A stretch of DNA of 64,000 nucleotides from Thalassospira mesophila. GTDB lineage: Bacteria > Pseudomonadota > Alphaproteobacteria > Rhodospirillales > Thalassospiraceae. A program made the translations under genes and the position numbers. Under the pieces are notes generated by a model. That model searched no databases. It saw only the letters and a list, made by a program, of their open reading frames with translations, and was not told the DNA's origin. The stretch spans positions 1 to 64,000 of the forward strand of contig NZ_JFKA01000010.1 of NCBI RefSeq assembly GCF_002115755.1. The letters run 5' to 3'. This document shows, in pieces, positions 51,637-61,285 of this stretch (within the stretch, counting starts at the first letter, position 1; each line of letters starts with the position of its first letter).

Positions 51637-53856
51637 ATGTCACTTTGTGCAAAATGCCACCGCCCGTTCGGGTTCGCGTTATTGGCATCCGCTAGCCTGC
51701 TTGCCCTGACATCAGGCACCGCTTTAGCGCAGCAATCGTCTGCACCAAAGCCGGAAGATCAAACCATCGAACTTGACCCGATCACGATTGATGGTCAGGC
51801 GCAAAAGGATGCAGGCGATCCAACCCCGCCCGTCTATGCCGGTGGCCAGGTTGCAACGGGCAGCCGGGCCGGTATCCTTGGCAATCAGGATGTTCTTGAT
51901 ACGCCCATTAATACCACCGCCTATACCGACCAGTTGATCAGGGATCAGCAGGCCGATACCCTGGCCGATGTTGTCGATAATGACCCGGGCGTTTTAACAT
52001 CCTATAGCTATGGCGGGTCAGGCGACCGTTACATGGTGCGCGGGTTTATCCTTGATGGCGATGATGTTGCACTTGATGGCCTTTATGGCACGGCACCACG
52101 CCAGCTAATCGATATGTCGATGTATGAACGTGTCGAAATCACCAAAGGTGCGTCGGCCTTCATCAATGGCATGTCACCGGGCGGCAGCGGCATTGGCGGC
52201 ATGATCAACCTTGTCCCCAAACGGGCAACAGACACGCCCGTCACCAGCTTTACCACCACCTATGGCATGAACAGCGACGTTGGCGGACACATCGATATTG
52301 GTCGGCGTTTTGGCAAGGACAACCAGTTTGGCATTCGTGCCAATTTGAAATATAGCGACGGCGAAACCGCCATTAACGATGAAAATCGCAACAGCCAGAT
52401 TGGCGCATTGTCATTTGACTACCGCGGCGAAAATACACGCATCACCGTTGACGCCGGACATAACGAAAAAAATGTCGATCATGGCCGCACATCGATCAAT
52501 GTAAACAGTGCCCTGACCAGTATTCCCGACGCGCCGGATGCCGACCATAACTACAATGCCGATGGCACATGGGCCGACCTTCAGGATGAATTTGTGCAAG
52601 GACGGATCGAGCATGACTTTAATCAGTATGTCATGGGGTATGTCGCCGCTGGTACACGCCACACGGAAGAAGCAGGTATCTATTCAACACCAACAATCAA
52701 TGGCACCGACGGCAGCATGACTTACAGCAGTTCCAACATTGTCCGCACCGACACCACAAACAGTGCCATTACCGGCGCACGGATCAAATTTGAAACAGGC
52801 CCGGTCCATCACGACCTCAATGTCGGGGCATCGGCCATGCGAAGCAAAAGCCATCAGGCCTGGGCCTTTGCCACCGGTTTTTCAACATTTAGCGGCAATA
52901 TCTATGGCGACACGCCGTCAAGCTATCCTGCCATCGGCACGCCCACTGGCAACCTTAACGACCCCAGCTTGCGCAACACCAACGATATGAGCAGCTATTT
53001 TCTCGCCGATACGGCCAGTTTCCTTGATGATCGCCTTCATCTCACCGGGGGCGTGCGGCGCCAATCGGTCACCACACGGCAGTATGATCTGACCAGTGGT
53101 GCCCGAACCAAAAATTACGATGCCGATGAATATACGCCGATGGTGGGCGTTGTTGGCAATGTCACCAACCAGATTTCGCTTTATGCCAACTATATGGAAT
53201 CCCTTTCCCCCGGCGAAACTGCAGGCTCGGCCTCAAGCGACCCGACCCTGACCAACCCCAGCGAGCAGCTCGCCCCTTACACCTCCAAACAATATGAAGT
53301 TGGTACGAAGGCCGATTTTGGGAATTTTGGCGGCAGCATTGCCCTGTTCCAGATTGAAAAACCATCCGCCTACAAAAATGCCAGCAACACCTTTACGGCA
53401 GATGGCGAGCAACGCAATCGTGGCCTGGAATTTCAGCTTTTTGGTGAACCCGTTAAAGGGACGCGCGTCCTTGGCGGCTTTACCCTGCTTGATGCCAAAC
53501 TAACCGACACCGAAGACGGCACCAATAACGGCAACAACCCCATTGGGGTGCCCGACTATGTTGCCAAGCTGGGCGTCGAATATGACCTGCCCTTCATGCA
53601 GGGCGCAACCGTGACGGCGCGTGTTATTCACACCGCATCACAATATGTCAACGTTGCCAACACGCAGGAAATTCCGTCATGGACACGGCTGGATGTCGGG
53701 GCGCGTTATACCACCAAAATGTATGATTACCCGGTAACCTTGCGCGCCAATATCGAAAACCTGACCAACAATAATTACTGGTCCTCGGCCAATGGCGGCT
53801 ACCTGACGATGGGGGCACCGTTAACGGCGAAATTGGCCCTGACCGCTGATTTCTGA
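51637..53856 (+). CDS. TonB-dependent siderophore receptor
   Basis: 739 residues. A Sec signal (MSLCAKCHRPFGFALLASASLLALTSGTALAQ) is followed by a TonB box-like IELDPITI and a plug domain (about 70-200: GDRYMVRGFILDGDDVALDGLYGTAPRQLIDMSMYERVEITKGASAFINGMSPGGSGIGGMINLVPKRA, the siderophore-receptor form). The rest is a 22-strand barrel that ends in a C-terminal Phe (LALTADF), as outer-membrane proteins do. It imports a ferric siderophore of the ferrichrome/pyoverdine-type group; the ligand is not clear. A Fur box upstream shows iron control. Confidence 0.95.
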   Translation: MSLCAKCHRPFGFALLASASLLALTSGTALAQQSSAPKPEDQTIELDPITIDGQAQKDAGDPTPPVYAGGQVATGSRAGILGNQDVLDTPINTTAYTDQLIRDQQADTLADVVDNDPGVLTSYSYGGSGDRYMVRGFILDGDDVALDGLYGTAPRQLIDMSMYERVEITKGASAFINGMSPGGSGIGGMINLVPKRATDTPVTSFTTTYGMNSDVGGHIDIGRRFGKDNQFGIRANLKYSDGETAINDENRNSQIGALSFDYRGENTRITVDAGHNEKNVDHGRTSINVNSALTSIPDAPDADHNYNADGTWADLQDEFVQGRIEHDFNQYVMGYVAAGTRHTEEAGIYSTPTINGTDGSMTYSSSNIVRTDTTNSAITGARIKFETGPVHHDLNVGASAMRSKSHQAWAFATGFSTFSGNIYGDTPSSYPAIGTPTGNLNDPSLRNTNDMSSYFLADTASFLDDRLHLTGGVRRQSVTTRQYDLTSGARTKNYDADEYTPMVGVVGNVTNQISLYANYMESLSPGETAGSASSDPTLTNPSEQLAPYTSKQYEVGTKADFGNFGGSIALFQIEKPSAYKNASNTFTADGEQRNRGLEFQLFGEPVKGTRVLGGFTLLDAKLTDTEDGTNNGNNPIGVPDYVAKLGVEYDLPFMQGATVTARVIHTASQYVNVANTQEIPSWTRLDVGARYTTKMYDYPVTLRANIENLTNNNYWSSANGGYLTMGAPLTAKLALTADF

Positions 53857-53919
53857 ACAATTTTCAGGCGGGTAACCTTTTATGCCCCCGCCACCGTGCC
53901 CGCAAACCGCCAAAACACA

Positions 53920-53956
53920 CAGGGCCACCCGCACTTTCCGGGTGGCCCTGGTTTTA
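53920..53956 (+). terminator. Terminator after the TonB receptor
   Basis: CAGGGCCACCCG and CGGGTGGCCCTG form a perfect 12-bp stem followed by GTTTT. Confidence 0.85.
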
Positions 53957-54180
53957 TCGGGCAACATTACCGGTTTATGGCGCGCAACACCGCGCAACGA
54001 AGACGGCACAGCAGTCAGGTGATCGCCAGGCCAGACATCACGACAATGTAACGTCGGTTCCGAAAATGGATAATGTTGTGAATATCGTTATCGTCAGTAC
54101 GAACACTGCCTTGGCAACAAGCGTTACCCATGGCACGCGCACAGCATCGACAGGGCGCTGTTTAATGGCTGTTATAACCA
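53957..54180. other. Gene-free stretch before the small protein at 54181
   Basis: Short frames cross it, but none with a supportable start or pattern. It is the convergent end region of the TonB receptor and the minus-strand gene. Confidence 0.4.
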
Positions 54181-54525
54181 TCAATGAACCGGCATGCCTT
54201 CGCTTTCGGCACGAGAAATCGCCTCGGCAAGCTTCGCATCACGTTTTGGTGGTGCGGGAGCCGCAATAACATCGCATTGGTCCCGGTCCATCAAAATGGC
54301 CCGGTCCAGCTCTCGCGGGTCTATCGGCAAGGTGCGCGCCCCTGCGGTGCTGGGCACATGTAACAACGTTGCCGTGCGGCGATAGGCAAGGAAGGAAACA
54401 CCTTCGATTAGTTCTTCTTCAGTTTCGACATCATAATCGCCACCGGGAAAGGTTTCATCGTAACCCTTCAATTTAAAGGGCCCGGAAAACTCAACCTGCT
54501 TGTGACTTACGCGCGTGATTGACAT
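54181..54525 (-). CDS. Conserved hypothetical protein, 114 residues
   Basis: From ATG 54525, with GAGGTGAAGAAA before it; a longer frame to 54684 is not supported. The N-terminal part (VEFSGPFKLKGYDETFPGGDYDVETEEELIEGVSFLAYRRTATLLHV) looks like a small beta-barrel-type domain of a kind common in alphaproteobacterial hypotheticals. The C-terminus has a helix (RDAKLAEAISRAESEG). No signal peptide is seen. The function is unknown. The small gene at 54599 lies upstream in the same direction. Confidence 0.75.
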   Translation of the reverse strand: MSITRVSHKQVEFSGPFKLKGYDETFPGGDYDVETEEELIEGVSFLAYRRTATLLHVPSTAGARTLPIDPRELDRAILMDRDQCDVIAAPAPPKRDAKLAEAISRAESEGMPVH

Positions 54526-54598
54526 TTTCTTCACCTCGGAAATATCAGCAAAACAGCGGCAAAAGGGGACGATTCCCCTTTCACCGATAACCTGCAAG

Positions 54599-54739
54599 CT
54601 AGATTTTTTTGGATGTTTTTGCTTCGGGTTTTGCCTTCGGCACTGCCGAATCAACCGGATGAGCAGCTTTTGCCTTATCAGCATCAGCAGATGTGGAAGT
54701 TTTGTCCTGAGAGGCAGAGAATTTCTGGAAACTCATCAT
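54599..54739 (-). CDS. Small lysine/serine/alanine-rich protein, 46 residues
   Basis: This short frame has GGAGG 4-5 bases before an ATG-ATG pair (54739/54736). The translation begins MMSFQKFSASQDKTSTSADADKAKAAHP and ends KPEAKTSKKI. It is hydrophilic and probably disordered. The good ribosome binding site, and the position upstream of the 114-residue gene in the same direction, support it. I do not know its function. Confidence 0.55.
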   Translation of the reverse strand: MMSFQKFSASQDKTSTSADADKAKAAHPVDSAVPKAKPEAKTSKKI

Positions 54740-54998
54740 GCATCCTCCATTTTGAAAGTCAGGAATCTGACCTAAGATGCCGACACTGCGCCTGAAGAAG
54801 AAAAAAGTCAATGAAACAATAAATAAACTCACCAAAAATACTTGGGTAAATCAAAATAAAAGAACACATTTAAAACACAAATAGAAAAAATTTCTCAATT
54901 ACTTCATGTCAAACAAGTTTCATTAAATAAAAAGATAAGTAAAAATTGCGTATCCCTTTGTTCTTACTCTTGGGCTGCACGCACCCTTGCCGTTATCG
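54740..54998. other. AT-rich non-coding stretch
   Basis: The most AT-rich sequence in the window (about 54780-54960). It should hold the promoter of the two small minus-strand genes. No gene is supported. Confidence 0.5.
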
Positions 54999-55037
54999 GC
55001 AAAAAAAAGCGCCGCCAAATTTGATTTGGCGGCGCTT
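54999..55037 (-). terminator. Terminator of the dxs transcript
   Basis: AAGCGCCGCCAAAT (55007-55020) and ATTTGGCGGCGCTT (55024-55037) form a 14-bp stem. On the minus strand it is followed by a run of T. Confidence 0.9.
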
Positions 55038-55096
55038 GAAAATATCGTCGATAAGACAGATGGTTAGACAGTCTGGATCCCGGCCATAAAAAACGG

Positions 55097-57013
55097 TTAT
55101 GCCCGTGCCTTGCTTTCCGACAGCCCCAGCGCATTTAGCGCCGTGCGCACAATCGCATCCGCATCCAGCCCGGCTTCAGCATATTGTTTTTCGGGTTTGT
55201 CGTGGTCCAAAAGACGATCTGGCAATGCCATTGTCCGCACCTTCAAACCATGATCAAGCAAGCCCTGCCCGGCCATATGCTGCAATACAATCGCCCCGAA
55301 ACCGCCGATCGATCCTTCCTCGATCGTGATCAGCACTTCGTGGTTACGCGCCAGATCGGCAATCAGATCGGCATCTAGCGGTTTGGCAAAGCGGGCATCG
55401 GCAACCGTGGCCGAAAGGCCGCGTGCCGCCAGGTCTTCGGCCGCCAGCAGCGATTCCGCAAGCCGCGTTCCATAGGACAGGATCGCAATTTTGCTGCCCT
55501 CACGTAAAATCCGGCCTTTGCCAATTTCCAGCACCTGCCCCTCGGCCGGCATTTCAACGCCAACACCCTCGCCGCGCGGATAGCGAAATGCACTGGGGCG
55601 GTCATTGATCGACCAGGCGGTTGTGGTCATATGCACCAGTTCGGCTTCGTCAGCCGCGGCCATCAGCACGATATTGGGCAAACATCCCAAATACGCCACG
55701 TCGTAAACCCCGGCATGGGTTGCGCCATCGGCCCCAACCAGCCCGGCCCGATCCAGCGCAAAGCGCACCGGCAGGTTTTGCACCACCACATCATGCACCA
55801 GCTGGTCATATCCGCGCTGCAGGAAGGTGGAATATATTGTGCAAAACGGCTTGTAACCTTCGCACGCCATACCGGCGGCAAAGGTCACCGCATGCTGTTC
55901 GGCAATGCCCACATCAAACGAGCGGTCCGGAAACGCATCGGCAAACAGATTGACCCCGGTGCCCGACGGCATGGCGGCTGTAATTGCGGTTACTTTTTCG
56001 TCTTTCTGGCCCAGCTTGACCAGCGTTTCACCGTAAACCTTGGTGTAGGCAGGCGCATTGGGGGTTGGTTTGGCCTGTTTGCCGGTTACGACATCAAACT
56101 TGGCAACACCATGATATTTATCAAGCGCATGTTCCGCCGGGGCATAACCCTTGCCCTTCTGCGTTACCGCATGGATCAGGACCGGGCCATCAAGGTCAGC
56201 ATCACGCACATTACGAAGAACCGGCAACAAATGATCCAGATTATGCCCGTCAATCGGCCCGACATAGAAGAACCCCATTTCTTCAAACAAGGTACCGCCG
56301 GTCATCATGCCACGGGTATATTCTTCAATTTTGCGGGCAACTTCTTCAATCTGGCGGGGCAAATGTTTGGTCAGGCCCTTGGCCGCGTTGCGCAACCCCT
56401 GATAACTTTTGCCCGAAATCAACCGCGACAAATAACCCGACATCGAGCCCACCGGCGGGGCAATCGACATGTCGTTATCGTTCAAAATCACGATCAAACG
56501 CTGGTCGGTGGCAGCGGCATTGTTCATCGCCTCATAGGCCATGCCCGCACTCATCGCGCCATCGCCAATCACGGCGATTACGTTTTTGCGTTTGTCATCA
56601 GATAGCTGATTGGCAACCGCCATGCCCAGCCCGGCCGAGATCGAGGTCGAACTATGCCCGGCGCCAAACGCATCATATTCGGATTCAGATCGTTTGGTAA
56701 AACCAGACAGCCCGCCCCCCTGACGTAGCGTGCGAATACGGTCCCGCCGCCCGGTCAGGATTTTATGGGGATAACACTGATGGCCCACATCCCAGATCAA
56801 CCGGTCATCCGGAGTATCAAACAGATAATGAATGGCAACGGTCAGCTCCACCACACCCAGCCCGGCCCCCAGATGGCCGCCGGTAACCGAAACGGCATCA
56901 ATGGTTTCCTGTCGCAATTCATCGGCCAGCTGGCGCAATTGCGCGGGCTGCAATTTACGCAGGTCCGACGGGATCGTAACAGTGTCAAGCAGCGGGGTCT
57001 TGGAGGTGGTCAT
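55097..57013 (-). CDS. dxs: 1-deoxy-D-xylulose-5-phosphate synthase
   Basis: 638 residues. It joins pyruvate and glyceraldehyde 3-phosphate using thiamine diphosphate, the first step of the MEP isoprenoid pathway. Motifs: [17 protein letters not shown] and [28 protein letters not shown] near the N-terminus (His of GHQ and GHS contact the cofactor), the TPP/Mg motif [17 protein letters not shown], and the transketolase-like [13 protein letters not shown] with the catalytic Glu. Length is typical. It belongs to the same direction as ispA and xseB but is separated from ispA by a hydrolase gene. Confidence 0.96.
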   Translation of the reverse strand: MTTSKTPLLDTVTIPSDLRKLQPAQLRQLADELRQETIDAVSVTGGHLGAGLGVVELTVAIHYLFDTPDDRLIWDVGHQCYPHKILTGRRDRIRTLRQGGGLSGFTKRSESEYDAFGAGHSSTSISAGLGMAVANQLSDDKRKNVIAVIGDGAMSAGMAYEAMNNAAATDQRLIVILNDNDMSIAPPVGSMSGYLSRLISGKSYQGLRNAAKGLTKHLPRQIEEVARKIEEYTRGMMTGGTLFEEMGFFYVGPIDGHNLDHLLPVLRNVRDADLDGPVLIHAVTQKGKGYAPAEHALDKYHGVAKFDVVTGKQAKPTPNAPAYTKVYGETLVKLGQKDEKVTAITAAMPSGTGVNLFADAFPDRSFDVGIAEQHAVTFAAGMACEGYKPFCTIYSTFLQRGYDQLVHDVVVQNLPVRFALDRAGLVGADGATHAGVYDVAYLGCLPNIVLMAAADEAELVHMTTTAWSINDRPSAFRYPRGEGVGVEMPAEGQVLEIGKGRILREGSKIAILSYGTRLAESLLAAEDLAARGLSATVADARFAKPLDADLIADLARNHEVLITIEEGSIGGFGAIVLQHMAGQGLLDHGLKVRTMALPDRLLDHDKPEKQYAEAGLDADAIVRTALNALGLSESKARA

Positions 57014-57144
57014 GCCGAACTCGATTTTTGTGTTCTCACAGCGTTGAATATCATTCCAACAGGGTGACGCTTCACAGGCCCCATTGCAAGGGCCGTAAAA
57101 TAGCGAGGTTATGCAAAATTAGCGACCCTGAATTTAAGGCAAAT

Positions 57145-58110
57145 TCAACCGGGGTGAAGGCCGCGTAAAAAGTGATGCACCAGTTGTTTAACGCTATCAT
57201 GAATATGGGGGCGTTCGCGGCCAAAGTCCCGGCACAAATGCGGAAAATTTTGCGCAATATAATCGGTGCAGGGTGGCAAAAACGAATAATGCCCGGCCCC
57301 CTTCACCCGCACAAACTTTGCCCGCCCGTGCAACAAATCGCGAAACCGGGCGGCGTTTACATCGTGCAACAACACTTCATCGGTGTCGGCCTCGATAAAC
57401 AATACCGGCACCTTGAGCTGTTCGACGCCCGCAGGGGTTGCCGCCACACCAAACGCAGGCGCAATTGTAATAATTGCCGATATCCGGTCATCGCGCGCAG
57501 CAACAACAGGCGCACCGTGAACGTTTTCAAGGCGGTTCAAGGCGGCATCATCAGGCACATATTCACAAATAACGCGGTCTGTTTCGCTGTTAACCTGGCA
57601 ATATTGCCGCCAGGCGCTGGCATCAAAATGCCACCCGCCCAGTTTTAAAACCGTCGCCCCACCGGCGGAATGCCCCAAAGCGGTAATTTTACCGCTGTCG
57701 ATTTGCGGGGCAATGGCATCATGGGTCAGCAACAAATCAAGCGCCTGACGCATTTCTTGCGGGCGGCGTTCAATAATTGTCAGCGACCGTGCATCCGCCG
57801 CATCAATATAATTATCGCCCGCATGTTGCGGCGCGGCCACAATATAGCCCCGACGTGCCAGATATTCCGCCAGCCAGAAATGCACAAACCGGTGCCCTTC
57901 CGACCCGTGCGAAATCATCACCAGCGGAAACGGGCCCCCCGCAGCAAAAGGCGCATTGCGCGCCGCCATACTGGCAACCCCCATATGGCGCACCGGCGTT
58001 TCGGGCGCGGTGGCCGGGTACCACAAAGCCAGCGCGAACGGGTCCGTATCAAAGACCCGATCGCGAAAACCGGCACTATAGGGTGGTTTATTGTTGGAAT
58101 GCGCTGTCAT
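57145..58110 (-). CDS. Alpha/beta-hydrolase, dienelactone/PAF-acetylhydrolase-like
   Basis: 321 residues from ATG 58110 (MTAHSNNKPPYSAGFRD); a TTG at 58155 would add 15 residues and overlap ispA. Serine nucleophile in LGHSAGGAT (near residue 152), acid in LFIEADTDEVL and histidine in GAGHYSFLPPCT. Such proteins hydrolyse esters or lactones; the substrate is unknown. Lying between ispA and dxs it breaks up a block that is contiguous in many relatives, so it may be a later insertion or simply a local neighbour. Confidence 0.83.
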   Translation of the reverse strand: MTAHSNNKPPYSAGFRDRVFDTDPFALALWYPATAPETPVRHMGVASMAARNAPFAAGGPFPLVMISHGSEGHRFVHFWLAEYLARRGYIVAAPQHAGDNYIDAADARSLTIIERRPQEMRQALDLLLTHDAIAPQIDSGKITALGHSAGGATVLKLGGWHFDASAWRQYCQVNSETDRVICEYVPDDAALNRLENVHGAPVVAARDDRISAIITIAPAFGVAATPAGVEQLKVPVLFIEADTDEVLLHDVNAARFRDLLHGRAKFVRVKGAGHYSFLPPCTDYIAQNFPHLCRDFGRERPHIHDSVKQLVHHFLRGLHPG

Positions 58111-58138
58111 GTCAGGCGGAACAAACCCTTTGGTGTGG

Positions 58139-59032
58139 TTAACGTTGCCGTTCAATCACAAAACGCGCAACCGCCCGCAAAGGTTCGCCCTCGCCATCAA
58201 AAACACCCAAATGGTCAATTGCCTGATCACATAACATTTGCGCCTGTTCGCGCGCCTGTTCTAACCCCAGCAATTTAACAAAGGTTGATTTTTCCTGCTC
58301 AACATCCTTGCCCGCTGTTTTGCCCAAATCAGCACTGCTGGCCTCAACATCAAGCAGGTCGTCCTTGATCTGAAACGCCAGCCCCATATCGTGGGCATAG
58401 GCGCGCAAGGCCATGCGCATGCTGGTGGGGGCCTTGCCCAAAATGGCCCCGGCTTCGCAGGCAAAGGCAAACATCCGCCCGGTTTTAAGAAGGTGCAAAT
58501 GCGTAACCTGTGCTTCGCTCAGGCTTTGCCCTTCGCCTGCCAGATCAATCATTTGTCCACCCACCATGCCATAGGGGCCAGCGGCCCGCGCCATTGCCCG
58601 CACCAGTTGGGTGCAAACGCGCGGGTCAGGGTGGGTTTCTTCATCCACCAGCACTTCAAAAGCCTGGGTTAACAAGGCATCACCGGCCAAAATCGCGGTC
58701 GCTTCGCCAAACTGTTTGTGGCAACTGGGTTTGCCACGGCGCAAGTCGTCGTTATCCATGGCGGGCAAATCGTCATGGATCAGCGAATAGGTATGAACCA
58801 TTTCAATGGCCGCCGCCACGCGCAGCGCCGATGTCCGCGATACGCGAAACAGCTCGGACGCGGCCAGCACCAAAAACGGGCGCAACCGTTTGCCTTCGCC
58901 CATGGTCGAATAACGCATGGCTTCAAACAGCGGCTGTTCTATCTGCCCGTCGGGACGCGGCAGGATCTTGTCAAGCATGGCACCCAGATCGGCAGAAGCC
59001 TCTCCCAGTGCAGAAATCAGGTTATAGCTCAC
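58139..59032 (-). CDS. ispA: Polyprenyl (farnesyl/geranylgeranyl) diphosphate synthase
   Basis: 297 residues with a GTG start preceded by AAGGCGGAG. It adds isopentenyl diphosphate units to make farnesyl diphosphate. The first Asp-rich motif is in LIHDDLPAMDNDD (residues about 84-96), the second in FQIKDDLLD (near 222-230), both Mg-binding. MGEGKRLRPFLVLAA, the conserved Lys/Arg region, precedes them. It follows xseB by 24 bases in the usual order. Confidence 0.94.
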   Translation of the reverse strand: MSYNLISALGEASADLGAMLDKILPRPDGQIEQPLFEAMRYSTMGEGKRLRPFLVLAASELFRVSRTSALRVAAAIEMVHTYSLIHDDLPAMDNDDLRRGKPSCHKQFGEATAILAGDALLTQAFEVLVDEETHPDPRVCTQLVRAMARAAGPYGMVGGQMIDLAGEGQSLSEAQVTHLHLLKTGRMFAFACEAGAILGKAPTSMRMALRAYAHDMGLAFQIKDDLLDVEASSADLGKTAGKDVEQEKSTFVKLLGLEQAREQAQMLCDQAIDHLGVFDGEGEPLRAVARFVIERQR

Positions 59033-59056
59033 CCGGGACTCCGCCTTGAATGTAAA

Positions 59057-59314
59057 TTATTCGATTTCAGTGGCTATTGCTGCCGGGCGGCCATCGGCAC
59101 CCAGGGTAATTTTTTCAATACGCTCTTCAGCGGCACGCAGCTTGTCGGCGCAATGGCGCTTTAACGCCGCACCACGCTCATAGGAGGCAATCGCGTCATC
59201 CAGGCCAACCTGTCCCTGCTCAAGCTGACGCACCAGCGTTTCAAGCTGACCCAATGCGTCTTCAAAACTCAGCTTGGCGATATCTTTAGGGATGACAGTG
59301 TTTGTCTCGGACAT
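59057..59314 (-). CDS. xseB: Exodeoxyribonuclease VII small subunit
   Basis: 85 residues, with the family core LSFEDALGQLETLVRQLEQGQVGLDDAIASYERGAALKRHCADKLRAAEERI (two helices that bind XseA). The start ATG has a strong AAAAAGGAG site. XseB with XseA degrades single-stranded DNA. The xseA gene is not in the window. It is translated just before ispA, as in many proteobacteria. Confidence 0.95.
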   Translation of the reverse strand: MSETNTVIPKDIAKLSFEDALGQLETLVRQLEQGQVGLDDAIASYERGAALKRHCADKLRAAEERIEKITLGADGRPAAIATEIE

Positions 59315-59441
59315 GTTTGCTCCTTTTTATTGGCTGGGCGGAGTTTACGCCCAAGCACAGAACAGGGCAACACAAAGCCCCCGGCCTGGAACAGGTCCAA
59401 ACCGGAAAACGCGCTGTTTTTTGCGCTACAGCGCGGTAAAA

Positions 59442-60371
59442 TTACCCCATCATCAAGGCGCGAACATGCGCCACCACCGACGATGCCAGCGATGGCAAAT
59501 CATATCCACCTTCCAGAATCGACACCAGCCGGTTGTCGCAGCATTGTTCAGCCACCGCCAAAAGCTGTTCGGTGATCCAGGAAAAATCACTTTCGACAAG
59601 GCAAAGCCCGGCCAGCGGGTCGTTGCGATGGGCATCAAACCCCGCCGAAACGATCAAAAGCTCGGGCTTAAACCCGGTCAGGCCCGGCACCACATAATCG
59701 TTAAAGGCAGCATGCAATTCGGCGGTTTGCGCGCCCGCTGGCAAGGCGACATTCAAAATATTATTGGCACAGCCCCGGTCGGCGGGGTCGCCGGTTCCCG
59801 GGTAAAGCGGCCATTGATGGGTGGAGCAATAAAACAGATCGGGGTCGTGATAGAACAAATCCTGCGTGCCATTGCCGTGATGAACATCAAAATCCATCAC
59901 CGCCACCCGCTTGATGCCGTATTTTTCCCGGGCATACCGGGCGGCAATGGCCGCATTGTTAAACAGGCAAAATCCCATCGCCCGGTCATATTCGGCATGG
60001 TGGCCCGGCGGGCGCACCCCGACAAAGGCGTTACGTTCGTGCCCTTCCATAACCGCATCAACCCCGACACAGGCCCCGCCCACAGCCCGCAACGCCGCCT
60101 CGCCCGAGGCGGCCGAGATATAGGTATCCCCGTCAAGCGACACCGCGCCGCTTTGCGGTATCCTGGCAAAAACAGCATCAACATAGGCCGGGTCATGCAC
60201 CCGTTTGATCAGTTCGATATCGCCCTGTGCGGCTTCTTCGCGATGAAGAAACATAAATTCCTCGGCTTCAAGCACCCGCTGGATCACCCGCAACCGGTCA
60301 GGTTGCTCGGGGTGGCCCGGGCCCGGGTCATGGTCAATACAGGCGCGATGGGTGACAAACAGTGTCGCCAT
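59442..60371 (-). CDS. Histone deacetylase-family (acetoin-utilisation/APAH-like) protein
   Basis: 309 residues from ATG 60371 with GGGAGGGAG upstream. Class II HDAC-like metal site: VRPPGHHAEYDRAMGFCLFNN (the His pair) and VMDFDVHHGNGTQDLFY (Asp and His zinc ligands), and SAGFDAHRNDPLAG (third ligand). These enzymes remove acetyl groups from acetylpolyamines, small amides or lysine side chains. It leads the block that continues with xseB and ispA, an order common in Alphaproteobacteria, though a functional link is not known. Confidence 0.92.
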   Translation of the reverse strand: MATLFVTHRACIDHDPGPGHPEQPDRLRVIQRVLEAEEFMFLHREEAAQGDIELIKRVHDPAYVDAVFARIPQSGAVSLDGDTYISAASGEAALRAVGGACVGVDAVMEGHERNAFVGVRPPGHHAEYDRAMGFCLFNNAAIAARYAREKYGIKRVAVMDFDVHHGNGTQDLFYHDPDLFYCSTHQWPLYPGTGDPADRGCANNILNVALPAGAQTAELHAAFNDYVVPGLTGFKPELLIVSAGFDAHRNDPLAGLCLVESDFSWITEQLLAVAEQCCDNRLVSILEGGYDLPSLASSVVAHVRALMMG

Positions 60372-60864
60372 GATTGCCCGCTCCCTCCCCAATCTGTTTT
60401 TTAAAATTTCCGCCGATCGTTCCGCAAAACAACCCTGCCACGCAACATCTTGCCACAAAATGGTAATTTGCAGACACAACTCTCCGCTGCCGTTATGCAA
60501 CAGCCGGGTTGACCTGCCAGAGAATCGGTAGCAAGTTCAGATATCATTACCACGCAAGGCACGGCGTTCCTTGGCATAGATCATCGCATATCCAAAAGAA
60601 ACCGCGACCAAAGGCCTATTTTGACAGTTTTAATAAAATCGCCGTAAAATGTTGTGAACACTCGACTCCTGCCAGATACCCTGTCCGAAAAGAGGAAAAG
60701 CGATACTTTCGAACAGGGTTTACAACGCCTATGGGATTGCTCTTGACCCCAGAAGTCTATAAAACGCCACGGTTGTGAGAAAATGAGCGTAGTCTCATCT
60801 GTGATATCGGGGTAAACTATCACACTTTCACAACCGGGGGTAAATCCGGGATGAAGTGAGGCAA
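60372..60864. other. Promoter region between the HDAC-like and ArsR genes
   Basis: 493 bases. An 89-codon frame (60509-60778, TTG start) has no family features. It contains CCCTGTCCGAAA...TTTCGAACAGGG (60679-60718), a hairpin with one mismatch, and the nested palindrome listed at 60771-60835. Confidence 0.45.
60771..60835. promoter_or_regulatory. Nested palindrome in front of the ArsR gene
   Basis: Outer arms GGTTGTGA (60771-60778) and TCACAACC (60828-60835); inner arms TGTGATA (60800-60806) and TATCACA (60818-60824). The inner pair lies about 40-65 bases before the start codon, a good place for an autoregulatory ArsR-type operator. Confidence 0.45.
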
Positions 60865-61182
60865 ATGGAAATAAAAGAATTAGAACAACAAGCCGAACGG
60901 GCCAGTGGGTTGCTTAAAGCCATGAGCAACCAAAGCAGGTTGATGATATTGTGCCAATTGCACAACGGTGAAAGATCGGTCGGGGAACTGGAACGGATTA
61001 TCGGGCTAAGCCAGTCCGCCCTGTCCCAGCATCTGGCCAGGTTGCGACGGGACCATCTGGTCAAAACGCGCCGCGAAGCGCAGACCATTTATTATTCCCT
61101 GCATGGAGACGAGGCCATTCGCGTGATCAAAACGCTTTATGACCTTTATTGCCACGACGATCAGGACAGTGTCGTGGCTTGA
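60865..61182 (+). CDS. ArsR-family regulator with SqrR/BigR-type cysteine pair (second copy)
   Basis: 105 residues from ATG 60865 with GTGAGG upstream (a GTG at 60856 is in frame). It is a paralogue of the regulator at 19995: SNQSRLMILCQL, SQSALSQHLARLRRDHLVKTRREAQTIYYSL. Cys30 and Cys96 (YDLYCHDD) again have the 66-residue spacing of the persulfide-sensing SqrR/BigR pair. A nested palindrome lies in its promoter. Its targets are not visible here; BigR-type proteins usually control sulfide-oxidation genes such as sqr or blh. Confidence 0.85.
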   Translation: MEIKELEQQAERASGLLKAMSNQSRLMILCQLHNGERSVGELERIIGLSQSALSQHLARLRRDHLVKTRREAQTIYYSLHGDEAIRVIKTLYDLYCHDDQDSVVA

Positions 61183-61211
61183 TCCATCACAATAACACCA
61201 CGCTTTCTCGA

Positions 61212-61252
61212 CAAAATGGCCTGCCAGCACATCATGCTGGCAGGCCATTTTG
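61212..61252. terminator. Strong bidirectional terminator
   Basis: Perfect 18-bp stem between CAAAATGGCCTGCCAGCA (61212-61229) and its complement (61235-61252). It serves both the ArsR gene (plus) and the DUF1849 gene (minus). Confidence 0.92.
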
Positions 61253-61285
61253 TATTTGCACCAGACGGGTATGCCGGAATGCTAC

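Noticed and set aside
60509..60778. 89-codon frame with a TTG start before the ArsR gene
   Set aside because: No ribosome binding site or family feature; it runs through the palindromic promoter sequence.
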